This document shows positions 20,501-26,648 of a stretch of DNA of 64,000 nt, in pieces (position 1 is the stretch's first letter; every line of letters starts with the position of its first letter). The notes beneath the pieces are model-generated. The model was not told the DNA's origin. It saw only the letters and a list, made by a program, of their open reading frames with translations, and did no database searches. The translations under genes were made by a program, and so were the position numbers. The DNA lies in assembly GCA_900472575.1 (NCBI GenBank), contig UCIV01000008.1, positions 41,351 to 105,350 of the forward strand, read 5' to 3'. This stretch comes from Hyphomicrobiales bacterium (GTDB taxonomy: Bacteria > Pseudomonadota > Alphaproteobacteria > Rhizobiales > Rhizobiaceae).

Positions 20501-20645
20501 GTGGCTTGTCAGACACTCTGGCCTCCGGAGCGGACGACGGGGACTTGTCGCGTGGCGGTTCATCGTTGAAGTCGATCTTCAGCGCATCTTCCAATGCCTG
20601 GAATGCCGTTTCATCGATGGATTCATTATTAGTGTTCTTCGCCAT
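14523..20645 (-). CDS. gpr: Giant membrane-anchored apolipoprotein-like protein, GPR/RgsE homologue (polar growth)
   Basis: 2040 residues. An acidic/proline-rich cytosolic N-terminus (1-108) precedes two membrane helices (about 112-132 and 150-172). Then comes a region of roughly 1700 residues that is almost entirely helical and built of 11-residue repeats, clearest near residues 822-960 (TSAHEQITSSL, GNAHEQMTSSL, DTAHERFALSL) and 1378-1420 (LTSATQQSAEW, LTSASQQSAER). A Pro/Ala linker leads to a compact conserved C-terminal domain (about 1928-2040; YQRGERDVFTRRLYTLKGQ). Size, topology and 11-mer repeats match the Growth Pole Ring protein of Agrobacterium and RgsE of Sinorhizobium, needed for unipolar growth. 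The ATG at 20645 has GAGG nine bases upstream. Older annotations of such proteins as kinesin-like reflect only coiled-coil similarity. Confidence 0.85.
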   Translation of the reverse strand: MAKNTNNESIDETAFQALEDALKIDFNDEPPRDKSPSSAPEARVSDKPRSRPAPSQSASPSRREATAEAPRQASADPAPRQPAFEPANDAGRRNTASIMRALDGGSVRGAIRNASIISILWAVAGVGLGQLIYGGALWEITSVAGVLAAPGLVALAVGILVPILLFFAFAIMMARAQDLRNAARSMAEVALRLSEPETIASERIMSVGQAVRREVSAMNEGIERTIARAAELEVLVHSEVNALERSYSDNEMRVRGLVQELGSEREAIVNHAERIRSSMVGAHDQLKEELALATEEISIRLATSGEAFASMIDTRAAALMEKSDAAGEALASLLATKTENLIDTLTTSGIALSTEFDIRLEMLSSTLSDKGDAILSNFETRASSLDANTEKLNAALADRTRQLNETLIARTREITEGLTNSEKTITGSLDGVLTALNRSLDDKSSSFRQSLQSAADDAVMDLDLRTGFFEERLHTTIGHLSTSFDEGLSQFTTAFDQRAGSLDSKLMDSLARINETVAGGHEAIDGILSSSIERIGNALTDQQLALATTLGTGQEVLDSMLESRSKEFSDALAARSSEISGAFGDAHNKIDMIMAARGGEISASLADSQKRFEDSISSRTSAIIESVTESHERFAGAVDEKAGALQSLMAETPDRLASILDQKSEAITRALSESELRLTDEMDKRAAALDTTLASSRDRMSEMLDDKSMEIATSLSLHEDRLTTTLTDHTSNVVNSVADADIRLEQAFAKRAEAIREAFADNQLNLDISLESRTSELASLLQSGSDRLEQTVGGAAGRIETALSEGTGRFDATMSDGLQRMDTSLAVSHEQLATSLTSAHEQITSSLGNAHEQMTSSLDTAHERFALSLDAGHERISGTLDTAARQIGDTLSISGDQLTDAVGSAHLRMADVLGQASRDMSDALDSGHDRLRTTLDERAATIAGTLTDARDQIDNLMMDQATSIGTTIATSAGMLEMSLESQQEALRAAIDTAGETLDTRLRDNVGSIAGQISDAAREISQSTDAFTSRVEQTVGGVSTALDSAGSRIEVTFGGLEDRIRNEVLSVSSIVDTAGSSLADALGARTAELERISNAAADRVSDAVNSRGIEIERATGEAAERITRTIDERTSALEQTSTDAAARIAETLDGRTAHIEERFGTMDRALSYGLENVAKTIEGKAVGFASSLREAVVEAGQGMNDEASRSAETLSRAGSEFTQELSSRNEEFTRSIEERSNEIVGRISETQSRLAGQAATVAQAFSDAGSAIVNKVAEADKLVKQQVEAISTALGDAEQALDSRGQSIRSTLSDAAGELDVALDAVDRALAARGDAIRTALDTRSRDLNSMLASRSEELSRLLDEKAKPMMEAYAETGRTAAERMEAAAQQGAERLTSATQQSAEWLTSASQQSAERLASAAKETSARIREENAALVDAIAARTNETLAALNQRTEAAAHVVRGAEQSLLANVEGIIERLSSSNVNIASLVETAAEQLAATDQKLDQTASRFAHSAGSAADLVAGSTRLLENNIDRLVNISGQTLSQVGGIVGRFEDHSKVLAQASELLGAAQSNLVSTLDERQDALRNLSVGLVKRSDEIEATLRNLTALVDGAFERAEERTAHVGDKLREGLHASFVDIGRRLGETQQRAEQTAQVMRAALLDAGEEANRTIETTLSDAEKRARELAEQMRGNISGSLTDVERLMGEASQRSDTAAKHLRETLRQSVEEAVGRFSGATDEIRRSAQDIRQELDATRSELKRGAFDLPEEAKESAAAMRRAVSEQIKALQEISQLVGRSSQQLEVAEAGQPKVSLAQSGPTAPIRPQQQITQQPAPAPVSAPATPRNDAYSAGVLRGSLPASKPAPAATPAARQADTSAPAGQGGWISDLLRGASRDETAGPAPARAPAARPAEPAQAPRTANGDNRNPRHMVESLNSLSVDIARAIDHDASVDLWRRYQRGERDVFTRRLYTLKGQQTFDDIKRKYDREPEFRTAVDRYISDFEKLLADVARTDRDRTVTQSYLTSDTGKVYTMLAHAAGRFG

Positions 20646-21108
20646 GCGGTTACGCCTCGTTACATACACGCCCGGCATCCCACTCGACTTGCTGCCGCCT
20701 GCAGATCGATGAGCGGAATACTCATGCCGGAGATCGCCAGCCCTAGAGCTTTGGATCGCCTATTACAAATTCATTCGACGGCCGTTCTTTCAAATGGATG
20801 ATAATGAAAGCTTACCGACCGTCCCACATCGGTCACTGCAATGTTCCAGTGAGCCATTGAACCGTATTGTAGTGGCACAATCAGCCTTTTCGCACAAACG
20901 AAACGCGTCATCATGATACCGGCATCATCGTCTTGTTAACAGGATTTAAACCACGTCTTAGAGTGAAACCCCTGCAATCACGGCACTTTAATGCAAATTA
21001 ACCATTTGCGAAGATTTGCGCCGCGTTTGTGCCGAAATTTAACGGGATAGCCATGGCTCCGACGGACAATCCGGAGTTGAGATCATTATAAAGCAAGGAA
21101 CCAAGCAG
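20646..21108. other. 463-base intergenic promoter region between gpr and the Hpt gene
   Basis: No credible gene on either strand. The region is markedly more A+T-rich than its surroundings, especially 20930-21060, and must hold divergent promoters for gpr and the Hpt gene. The most notable sequence is a TTAA/TTAACCAT pair at 20988-21005 (separate entry). I could not assign -35/-10 elements with confidence. Confidence 0.7.
20988..21005. promoter_or_regulatory. Possible CtrA-type site
   Basis: TTAA at 20988-20991 and TTAACCAT at 20998-21005. TTAACCAT is a described CtrA half-site form; the full consensus is TTAA-N7-TTAA, and here the spacing is N6, one base short. It lies about 100 bases before the Hpt gene and 340 bases from gpr. 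Suggestive only. Confidence 0.3.
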
Positions 21109-21480
21109 ATGGCAACGGCCGCGCGTATCGCTTTTGAATCTCCCGACAATCACAAGACGGCATGCCCGTCGAAGGATCGTCCGGTTGACCTAGTCCATCT
21201 GGCGAAACAGACGATGGGCGATAAGGCGCTAGAGGCCGAAATCCTGCAGATGTTCGCACGACAGGCACGCGCGCTTGTACAGGAAATCGCTAGTGCCGAG
21301 GCTGCAACGGTGACCGCGCTTGCGCACCGGCTCAAGGGGTCAGCAAATGCCGTCGGCGCCTTCGGTGTATCGGTTGCAGCCGCACGTCTGGAAGCAGAGC
21401 CCGGCGAGGCGGCGGCGTTGGCCTCGCTTTACGCGGCGGTCATAGAGGCTGAAAACTTCATCACCGGCCTCTGCCGCTGA
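21109..21480 (+). CDS. Hpt (histidine phosphotransfer) domain protein
   Basis: Single-domain phosphotransfer protein of 123 residues. The phosphorylatable histidine is H73 in AHRLKGSANAVGA, and the rest is a helical bundle. It would relay phosphate between a hybrid kinase and a response regulator; no cognate kinase is adjacent, although cckA lies 9.5 kb away. It is not ChpT, which is larger and has a degenerate ATPase domain. Ribosome binding site AAGGAA is nine bases before the ATG. Monocistronic. Confidence 0.88.
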   Translation: MATAARIAFESPDNHKTACPSKDRPVDLVHLAKQTMGDKALEAEILQMFARQARALVQEIASAEAATVTALAHRLKGSANAVGAFGVSVAAARLEAEPGEAAALASLYAAVIEAENFITGLCR

Positions 21481-21619
21481 CACTACCTTGCATCACGTGG
21501 ACGCCGGCAGCAAAGCCGGCGTCGTCCGTGAGATTGACTGAACCGGCAGTTTGGTGGCACAGACGGGGTCTACCCAAGGCTTCCAAAGGGCAATGCCCGA
21601 AAACCCGGATCTTCCAAAA

Positions 21620-21940
21620 ATGACGAAATTGACCATCGTAGCCTTCGACGGCACACGCTTCGAGATCGACGCGGACAACGGTTCGACGGTGATGGAGAAT
21701 GCTGTACGCAATTCTGTTCCCGGCATCGATGCGGAATGCGGCGGCGCCTGCGCCTGCGCCACCTGTCATGTCTATGTCGACGAGGAGTGGACGGAAAAGG
21801 TTGGCGCGCCAGCGCCGATGGAAGAAGACATGCTGGACTTTGCCTTCGATGTTCGCCCGACTTCACGTCTTTCCTGTCAGATCAAGATGAAGGCTGATTT
21901 CGACGGCCTCATCGTCAATATTCCTGAGCGTCAGGCCTGA
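21620..21940 (+). CDS. [2Fe-2S] ferredoxin, adrenodoxin type (FdVI-like)
   Basis: 106-residue electron carrier. Cluster ligands are C40, C46, C49 (C-x5-C-x2-C in [11 protein letters not shown]) and C86 (RLSCQIK), the vertebrate/putidaredoxin-type pattern. The family begins [11 protein letters not shown], which fixes the ATG at 21620. Two earlier in-frame starts (21551 and ATG 21593, the latter just after AAAGGG) would add 9-23 non-conserved residues; the ATG at 21593 cannot be fully excluded because its ribosome binding site is stronger. Partner enzymes are unknown; such ferredoxins often serve Fe-S assembly or P450-like oxygenases. Confidence 0.92.
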   Translation: MTKLTIVAFDGTRFEIDADNGSTVMENAVRNSVPGIDAECGGACACATCHVYVDEEWTEKVGAPAPMEEDMLDFAFDVRPTSRLSCQIKMKADFDGLIVNIPERQA

Positions 21941-21956
21941 AAAAAGACAGTTTGCG

Positions 21957-22175
21957 GCGCCAAAAAATAGCCTCGCTCCACAGAGTCGAGCGAGGCGAGG
22001 TGGGCGCAAGGCCGGCAGGCGAGGGAGGTGACACCTGCGGCTCGGTTACGCGCCAGGGAACACGGAAAACTGAAACAACACGAAAATGGACGCTGACCGA
22101 CGACCTTGCTCTCGGATTGAGTTGAAGTAGGCCATGCTTCATGCAGCGAATAATGTTGGATGCTTGTCCGATACA
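21957..22175 (-). ncRNA. Candidate orphan small RNA ending in an intrinsic terminator
   Basis: The 364-base gap between the ferredoxin and DUF922 genes holds no good coding frame, but on the minus strand it ends in a terminator: an 8-bp stem (21971-21978 with 21988-21995) followed by CTATTTTTTGG. About 200 bases upstream there is a promoter-like CTATAT (around 22182-22187 on the minus strand), which equals the rhizobial sigma70 -10 consensus, but no clear -35. The DUF922 gene ends 310 bases before this terminator, so its own 3' UTR is the alternative explanation. It does not match tmRNA, RNase P or SRP RNA as I know them. Confidence 0.4.
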
Positions 22176-22304
22176 TATATAGGTAATTGCTGCCTAATAT
22201 ACAGGAATGGCTTTCACCAAGCCACCGCAATAAATTACCCTTTATTCACCAGTGTCTCCGCAAGCCTGGCGCAAGGCCGGGTAACGGCTCGTTTATGATC
22301 GTAT

Positions 22305-22925
22305 CTATCGCTGACGCTGGTCGATGCGGTATTGCAGAAGCCTCGTCATGCGAGCGTCGAAATTTTTGGCTTCGACGCGGTCGAAAAGGGCTTGCTGCTT
22401 GTCGTGTTCGGCAAGCACGCGCCGCGTGGTTTCCGTGACGAGAGCCTCAACACCGTCGCAGGTTTTGCGGGCAGGCAGGGCAAGCAGCTCATTCTCCAGC
22501 ATGCGGGCATAATTTCGGGCGATTTCTGCGTGCCGTTCTTCGTGCCGCTTGATATCTGCCGACAGGGTCGCCCAGATGAAGCGCAGATCTTTCTCGGCCT
22601 TACCGCCATTATTCCATCGCGGCAGGATGATGTGGGTCCGCAGGGTCACCTTGGCGCCGCCGACGGAGCAGCGGCCGCCGCGCTCCACATAGGTCACCTC
22701 TCCGCCGAACTTGATCTCGGTCGCGCCGGGATGCCGGTGTCCGCTGGTCCTGGTGACCGGGCCATGGCGCTCCAGTTCCTTGTCGAGGTCCTCGGCGGTA
22801 CGGCCGCCGATGCGGAAATAGGAATAGGATTTTGAGATGACAGGTTCCGCCCGCGCCGGGATAGAGATCACGCAGAGGAGGAAGGCTGCACCGAAAAGCC
22901 GGTGGACTCTGCGCATCAAAAACAT
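22305..22925 (-). CDS. DUF922 family secreted protein, predicted Zn-dependent protease
   Basis: About 206 residues with a signal peptide (FLLCVISIPARAEP). The mature part contains the DUF922 features: YFRIGGRTAEDLDKEL near the start, GGEVTYVERGGRCSV, LRTHIILPRW, and the metalloprotease-like HEERH motif in DIKRHEERHAEIA followed by a helical C-terminus. Expected location is the periplasm. Two ATGs (22925 and 22916) are possible; both give a usable signal peptide, and a longer frame from 22967 adds non-hydrophobic residues. Catalytic activity of this family is predicted only. Confidence 0.85.
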   Translation of the reverse strand: MFLMRRVHRLFGAAFLLCVISIPARAEPVISKSYSYFRIGGRTAEDLDKELERHGPVTRTSGHRHPGATEIKFGGEVTYVERGGRCSVGGAKVTLRTHIILPRWNNGGKAEKDLRFIWATLSADIKRHEERHAEIARNYARMLENELLALPARKTCDGVEALVTETTRRVLAEHDKQQALFDRVEAKNFDARMTRLLQYRIDQRQR

Positions 22926-23031
22926 TCTCAGGCCTGGTACGTTGAAGTTGAAACGAGCTTGGGGCATAGGCTGCGCAAGTGCAACATGAAGGCATGAAAA
23001 TTTGCGTTACTTTCAAAAAGATGGATCGCCT

Positions 23032-23904
23032 GTGGCATCGTCGCGCAACAGCACCTGGCGTCTCGCCCATGGTCGCAGCCTGACGCTTGGTGCGAGCGGC
23101 CACATCATGGCGATCGTCAACGTGACGCCCGATAGTTTTTCCGATGGTGGGCGTTATATCGACGTCAAAAGCGCAGTCGAACACGGCCTTTCCTGCGTCC
23201 GGGACGGCGCATCCATTCTCGATATCGGCGGCGAGTCGACGCGGCCGGGAGCCGCACCCGTGACCGCCGCTGAAGAGCAGGCCCGCGTTCTGCCGGTCAT
23301 CGAAAGACTGTCGCGGGAAACCGACGCGCTGATTTCCGTCGATACCTATCGCGCTGACACCGCAAGGCTTGCCATCGCCGCCGGCGCCCATATCGTCAAC
23401 GACGTCTACGGGCTGTGCCACGATCCGCAGATGGCTGATGTCGTTTCTGAAAGCGGCGCCGGCCTCTGTATCATGTACACCGCTCGCGGGCGTGAAGACC
23501 TCCATGAGGATATTATCGAGGACGAACGGATGTTTTTCGCTCGCTCGCTCGGCATGGCGAAGGCGGCCGGCATTGCGGAGGATGCAATCGTGCTCGATCC
23601 CGGTTTCGGTTTCGTCCAGACGCGGGAACAGGACAGCGAATTGATGGCGCGTTTCACCGAGCTTCATTCTTCAGGTTTGCCGCTTCTGGTCGGCACATCG
23701 AGAAAACGGTTTGTCGGCGCCATCGCCTTGCGCGAGGCGGCGATCGAACGGGATTTTGCGACAGCCGCCACCACCGCGATGCTGCGGCTTGCCGGTGCAT
23801 CGATTTTCAGGGTTCACAATGTGGCAGGCAATCTCGATGCCTTGCGCATGGCTGACGCGGTCCTGGAGGCTGGCGAAATGAAAAAAGAGGCAGGAGAACG
23901 CTGA
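23032..23904 (+). CDS. folP: Dihydropteroate synthase
   Basis: Condenses hydroxymethyl-dihydropterin diphosphate with p-aminobenzoate in folate synthesis; target of sulfonamides. The product is 290 residues from GTG 23032. Motifs: VNVTPDSFSDGG, LDIGGESTRPGA, IVNDVYG, LDPGFGF and LVGTSRKRFVGA. The frame stays open to a TTG at 23002; the GTG is chosen because it fits the family N-terminus and has a modest AGATGGA upstream, so the exact start is uncertain. The stop overlaps the start of folB (TGATG), which indicates translational coupling. Confidence 0.95.
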   Translation: MASSRNSTWRLAHGRSLTLGASGHIMAIVNVTPDSFSDGGRYIDVKSAVEHGLSCVRDGASILDIGGESTRPGAAPVTAAEEQARVLPVIERLSRETDALISVDTYRADTARLAIAAGAHIVNDVYGLCHDPQMADVVSESGAGLCIMYTARGREDLHEDIIEDERMFFARSLGMAKAAGIAEDAIVLDPGFGFVQTREQDSELMARFTELHSSGLPLLVGTSRKRFVGAIALREAAIERDFATAATTAMLRLAGASIFRVHNVAGNLDALRMADAVLEAGEMKKEAGER

Positions 23905-24269
23905 TGGCCACCTATCAGATCACGCTGAAAAACTGCGCCTTCTACGCGCATCACGGGGTCTTCGAGCAGGAATCCGCGCTCGGTCAGCGTTTCTTCGTCG
24001 ATGTCGTCATGGATGTCGAAGCAGGGGATGTGCTGGTGTCCGACCAGGTCGAGCAGACGGTTCATTACGGGCTGGCCTATGAACTGGTTGAAAAGATCAT
24101 GACCGGCAGCCGCCGCAACCTCATTGAAACGCTCGCCAATGACGTGGCTGTTGGCCTTGCCGCATGGTCGCCGTTGATCCGCCGCGTCGAGGTAGCGATC
24201 CGCAAGCCGAGCGCACCGATCGCCGGCATTCTCGATTACGTGGAGGTGCGCCTTGAGCATCGGGCTTGA
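23904..24269 (+). CDS. folB: Dihydroneopterin aldolase
   Basis: Converts dihydroneopterin to hydroxymethyl-dihydropterin, upstream of FolK and FolP. 121 residues, family length. Typical N-terminal block ITLKNCAFYAHHGVFEQE with the substrate-binding region, VHYGLAYELVEKIM, and the catalytic-site lysine region VAIRKPSAPI. The start codon overlaps the folP stop by one base and folK starts inside its 3' end, so the three genes form a tight operon. The AGGAGA ribosome binding site lies within folP. Confidence 0.96.
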   Translation: MATYQITLKNCAFYAHHGVFEQESALGQRFFVDVVMDVEAGDVLVSDQVEQTVHYGLAYELVEKIMTGSRRNLIETLANDVAVGLAAWSPLIRRVEVAIRKPSAPIAGILDYVEVRLEHRA

Positions 24270-24792
24270 TCATCCCTGGGAAGTCGCAGCACTTGGACTA
24301 GGCGGCAATGTTGGCGATCCGGCTTCGGCTATGGCGCACGCGCTGCAGACGCTTGATGCGCGAAAGGACTGTCGCGTCTCGGCTGTATCCCGGCTTTACC
24401 TGACGCCGCCGTGGGGCAAGACCGACCAGGCAGACTTCTTCAACTGCTGTGCGCTGGTAGAGACCGAACTTGAGCCTGAAGAACTGCTCGACCTATGTCT
24501 CGCGCTGGAGCGGGAGATGAAGCGGGTGCGGGTGGAGCGCTGGGGGCCGCGGACGCTCGATATCGATCTGCTGACCTATGGCGAGCGCGTTCAGAAGTCA
24601 CCGAAGCTGGAACTGCCGCATCCACGCATGACGGAACGTGCTTTCGTCATGCTACCGCTCGCGGATCTTGCGCCGCAGATGATGATCAATGAACGCAAGG
24701 CCGAAAGCTGGGCGGGTAGCCTGAATTCGACAGGAATCAGCATCGCAAAGCCGGACGGACTCTGGTGGCGGCAGATTGCGACAGCAGGCTGA
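24253..24792 (+). CDS. folK: 6-hydroxymethyl-7,8-dihydropterin pyrophosphokinase
   Basis: Transfers pyrophosphate from ATP to hydroxymethyl-dihydropterin. 179 residues; the family motifs LGLGGNVGD, the substrate region LYLTPPWGKTDQADFFN and the signature RWGPRTLDIDLL are present. The start is TTG at 24253, supported by TGGAGGTG at 24241-24248; the gene overlaps folB by 17 bases. Third gene of the folate operon. Confidence 0.95.
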   Translation: MSIGLDHPWEVAALGLGGNVGDPASAMAHALQTLDARKDCRVSAVSRLYLTPPWGKTDQADFFNCCALVETELEPEELLDLCLALEREMKRVRVERWGPRTLDIDLLTYGERVQKSPKLELPHPRMTERAFVMLPLADLAPQMMINERKAESWAGSLNSTGISIAKPDGLWWRQIATAG

Positions 24793-24799
24793 ATTAAAG

Positions 24800-24830
24800 T
24801 CTTTGAAAACAAAAAGAACGTTTTCAAAGA
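24800..24830. repeat. Perfect 11-bp A+T-rich inverted repeat after folK
   Basis: TCTTTGAAAAC (24800-24810) and GTTTTCAAAGA (24820-24830) are exact reverse complements around an A-rich 9-base loop. It sits in the convergent gap between folK and the next gene. There is no U-run and the stem is A+T-rich, unlike the G+C-rich terminators elsewhere in the window, so its role (terminator, binding site or 3' protection) is open. Confidence 0.7.
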
Positions 24831-24900
24831 ATAGGATATTTGTAAATCCTGATGAATTGAATTAGCCCGGACGCGAGCATGATCTGCGCCCGAGGCTTCA

Positions 24901-25458
24901 TCACTCCTTGATCGCGCCGACGGCGATCGAATCGAGGTCACGGTCGAGCGACAGGCCGATGACCGGCACCATCTGGTCTTCCACCTTGACGGAAATGGTG
25001 ATGTTCATCTTGTTGTCGCCGCGCAGGCTGGCCACCATCGCACCGTTGAGCTTGGCGCGGTTGATGCCCATCACGACCTTGTCGCCATTGACCGAGCCGG
25101 AGACGATGTCGAGCCCCTTGCCTTCGGCACCATCGAGGAATTTGCCGGTGTAGCCGCGACCGCTCTGGGTGATGACCGCAGACATAGGCTGCTGGAAGAC
25201 GCCAACCCGGCAGGTGCCGTCGAGCTTTATGCCCGTGTCGCCATCAGGAGACGGCGAGCCGGTCAGGTTGCAGTTGAACTTCGTGCCCTTGTATTTTCCG
25301 GCGACGATCTCACCCGGACCTTTCCATGCGCCTGCAACGGACTGGAAGAAGACCTGGTCCCGGGATGCGGCTTCCGCCTGCGGAGCAAAGGCCGGAACTG
25401 CGGTGACCAAAGTCAAAGCGGCAAGCCCGCCGAAAAGCGAAAAGAAGCGCGAATACAT
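24901..25458 (-). CDS. Conserved hypothetical secreted protein
   Basis: 185 residues with a clear signal peptide ending near AEAASRD, so probably periplasmic. The mature part is rich in glycine and beta-strand patterns (AGAWKGPGEIVAGKYKGTKF, GRGYTGKFLDGAEG, MVASLRGDNKMNITISVKV) with two cysteines (FNCNLTG, GTCRVG) that may form a disulfide. I do not recognise a named family. The start is secure: GGGGAAAG precedes the ATG. Monocistronic and convergent with the folate operon. Confidence 0.8.
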   Translation of the reverse strand: MYSRFFSLFGGLAALTLVTAVPAFAPQAEAASRDQVFFQSVAGAWKGPGEIVAGKYKGTKFNCNLTGSPSPDGDTGIKLDGTCRVGVFQQPMSAVITQSGRGYTGKFLDGAEGKGLDIVSGSVNGDKVVMGINRAKLNGAMVASLRGDNKMNITISVKVEDQMVPVIGLSLDRDLDSIAVGAIKE

Positions 25459-25574
25459 GAGGCTTTCCCCTTGGGACGTTCCGCTGTCAGCGGCAATGTT
25501 TAGTGGGGTCGAAATTAAGCGAGAATGGTTAATGCTTCGTATCTTTTGACGCCCGCCAGGTGTCCCGAAGGGGG

Positions 25575-26648
25575 CTAATCCTTCTCGTCAGTGCGTCCCG
25601 CAGCGACGATATCGGACATGAAATCGCCGATCCCCGGGCGGGGCAGGGCACGGAACGGCAGCGGCCGGCACAGGTCCATGGCCGCTATCCCGATACGGGC
25701 TGTCAGAAGCCCGTTGATGACGCCTTCACCGAGACGCCGCGACAATCGCGAGGCAAGCCCATGGCCGAGAACCTGTTGCGCCAGCCCATCGCCGACCGCG
25801 ATGGAGCCTGTGACTGCCAGATGCGCTATGACATCGCGGATCAGCCGCAAAAGCCCCAGTTTTCCGGGCCTTGCGCCATAAAGCTCGGCCATCGCGCGCA
25901 CAAGGCGCGTGACCTCGAACAGCACATAGGCAAGGTCGACGATCGCGCGCGGGCTGATGGCGGTCACGACTGCGACCCGCTTCGATGAATTCAGAATGAG
26001 ACCGCGCGCCTTGCGATCGAGCGGCGTCAGCAATTCGCGCTCGGCCAGATCGAGAAGATGCGGCCCGTCGATAATGTCGTCCTTAGTGCCTTCGAGAATG
26101 CTTCTGCCCTTGGCCGTCTCTGCCCGGTGACTGAGGAGGGATGTCAGGCGTTCCACCACCTTGCGTGCAGGATGGGCCTGTACGGACGCTGCCGCCTCTT
26201 CTGCTTCGGTCTTGAGGCTCTGGACGGCGGCGAGCCGGGCTATCCCCATGATCTCGCGCCCGACAACGACCAGCAATCCGAAAAGCGCCAGCGAAAGCGC
26301 CGTGATTGCGGCATAACCGAGCCAATCCGCGCGGGCGAAAAGATCGCGAACGACTTGATCCGCCCACAGCCCGAAGGCGAGCGACAGGAACGTGCCGAGT
26401 GCCGCCGTAGCAAGTCCGATGAATGAAAAGCCTTTGCGCGGACGCGGTTCCGCAACGGGGAGGCCTGCGGCGTCGAGATCAGCACCGGAAAACGGATCGT
26501 CTTCGTCCGGCACCACAGCCACGGGCTGGTCGAAGCTTTTAGGGCGGCGCACGGGATGAGCCGCCGCCGTGTCCGTGCCGGTTTCGTCTTCGACTTGAAA
26601 TGAAGTCGGACGGCGTCGGGACGGATCGTTGGTATGGGGCGGTCTCAT
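25575..26648 (-). CDS. TIGR01620/YcjF-like (DUF697) membrane protein
   Basis: 357 residues. A proline-rich N-terminus of about 70 residues precedes two adjacent membrane helices (FIGLATAALGTFLSLAFGLW and WLGYAAITALSLALFGLLVVV), followed by a cytosolic domain with more hydrophobic segments (LGLLRLIRDVIAHLAVTGSIAVG) of the YcjF/DUF697 type. The gene overlaps ycjX by four bases (ATGA). In E. coli the ycjX-ycjF pair belongs to the phage-shock regulon; no psp genes are present here, so the local trigger is unknown. Confidence 0.87.
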   Translation of the reverse strand: MRPPHTNDPSRRRPTSFQVEDETGTDTAAAHPVRRPKSFDQPVAVVPDEDDPFSGADLDAAGLPVAEPRPRKGFSFIGLATAALGTFLSLAFGLWADQVVRDLFARADWLGYAAITALSLALFGLLVVVGREIMGIARLAAVQSLKTEAEEAAASVQAHPARKVVERLTSLLSHRAETAKGRSILEGTKDDIIDGPHLLDLAERELLTPLDRKARGLILNSSKRVAVVTAISPRAIVDLAYVLFEVTRLVRAMAELYGARPGKLGLLRLIRDVIAHLAVTGSIAVGDGLAQQVLGHGLASRLSRRLGEGVINGLLTARIGIAAMDLCRPLPFRALPRPGIGDFMSDIVAAGRTDEKD

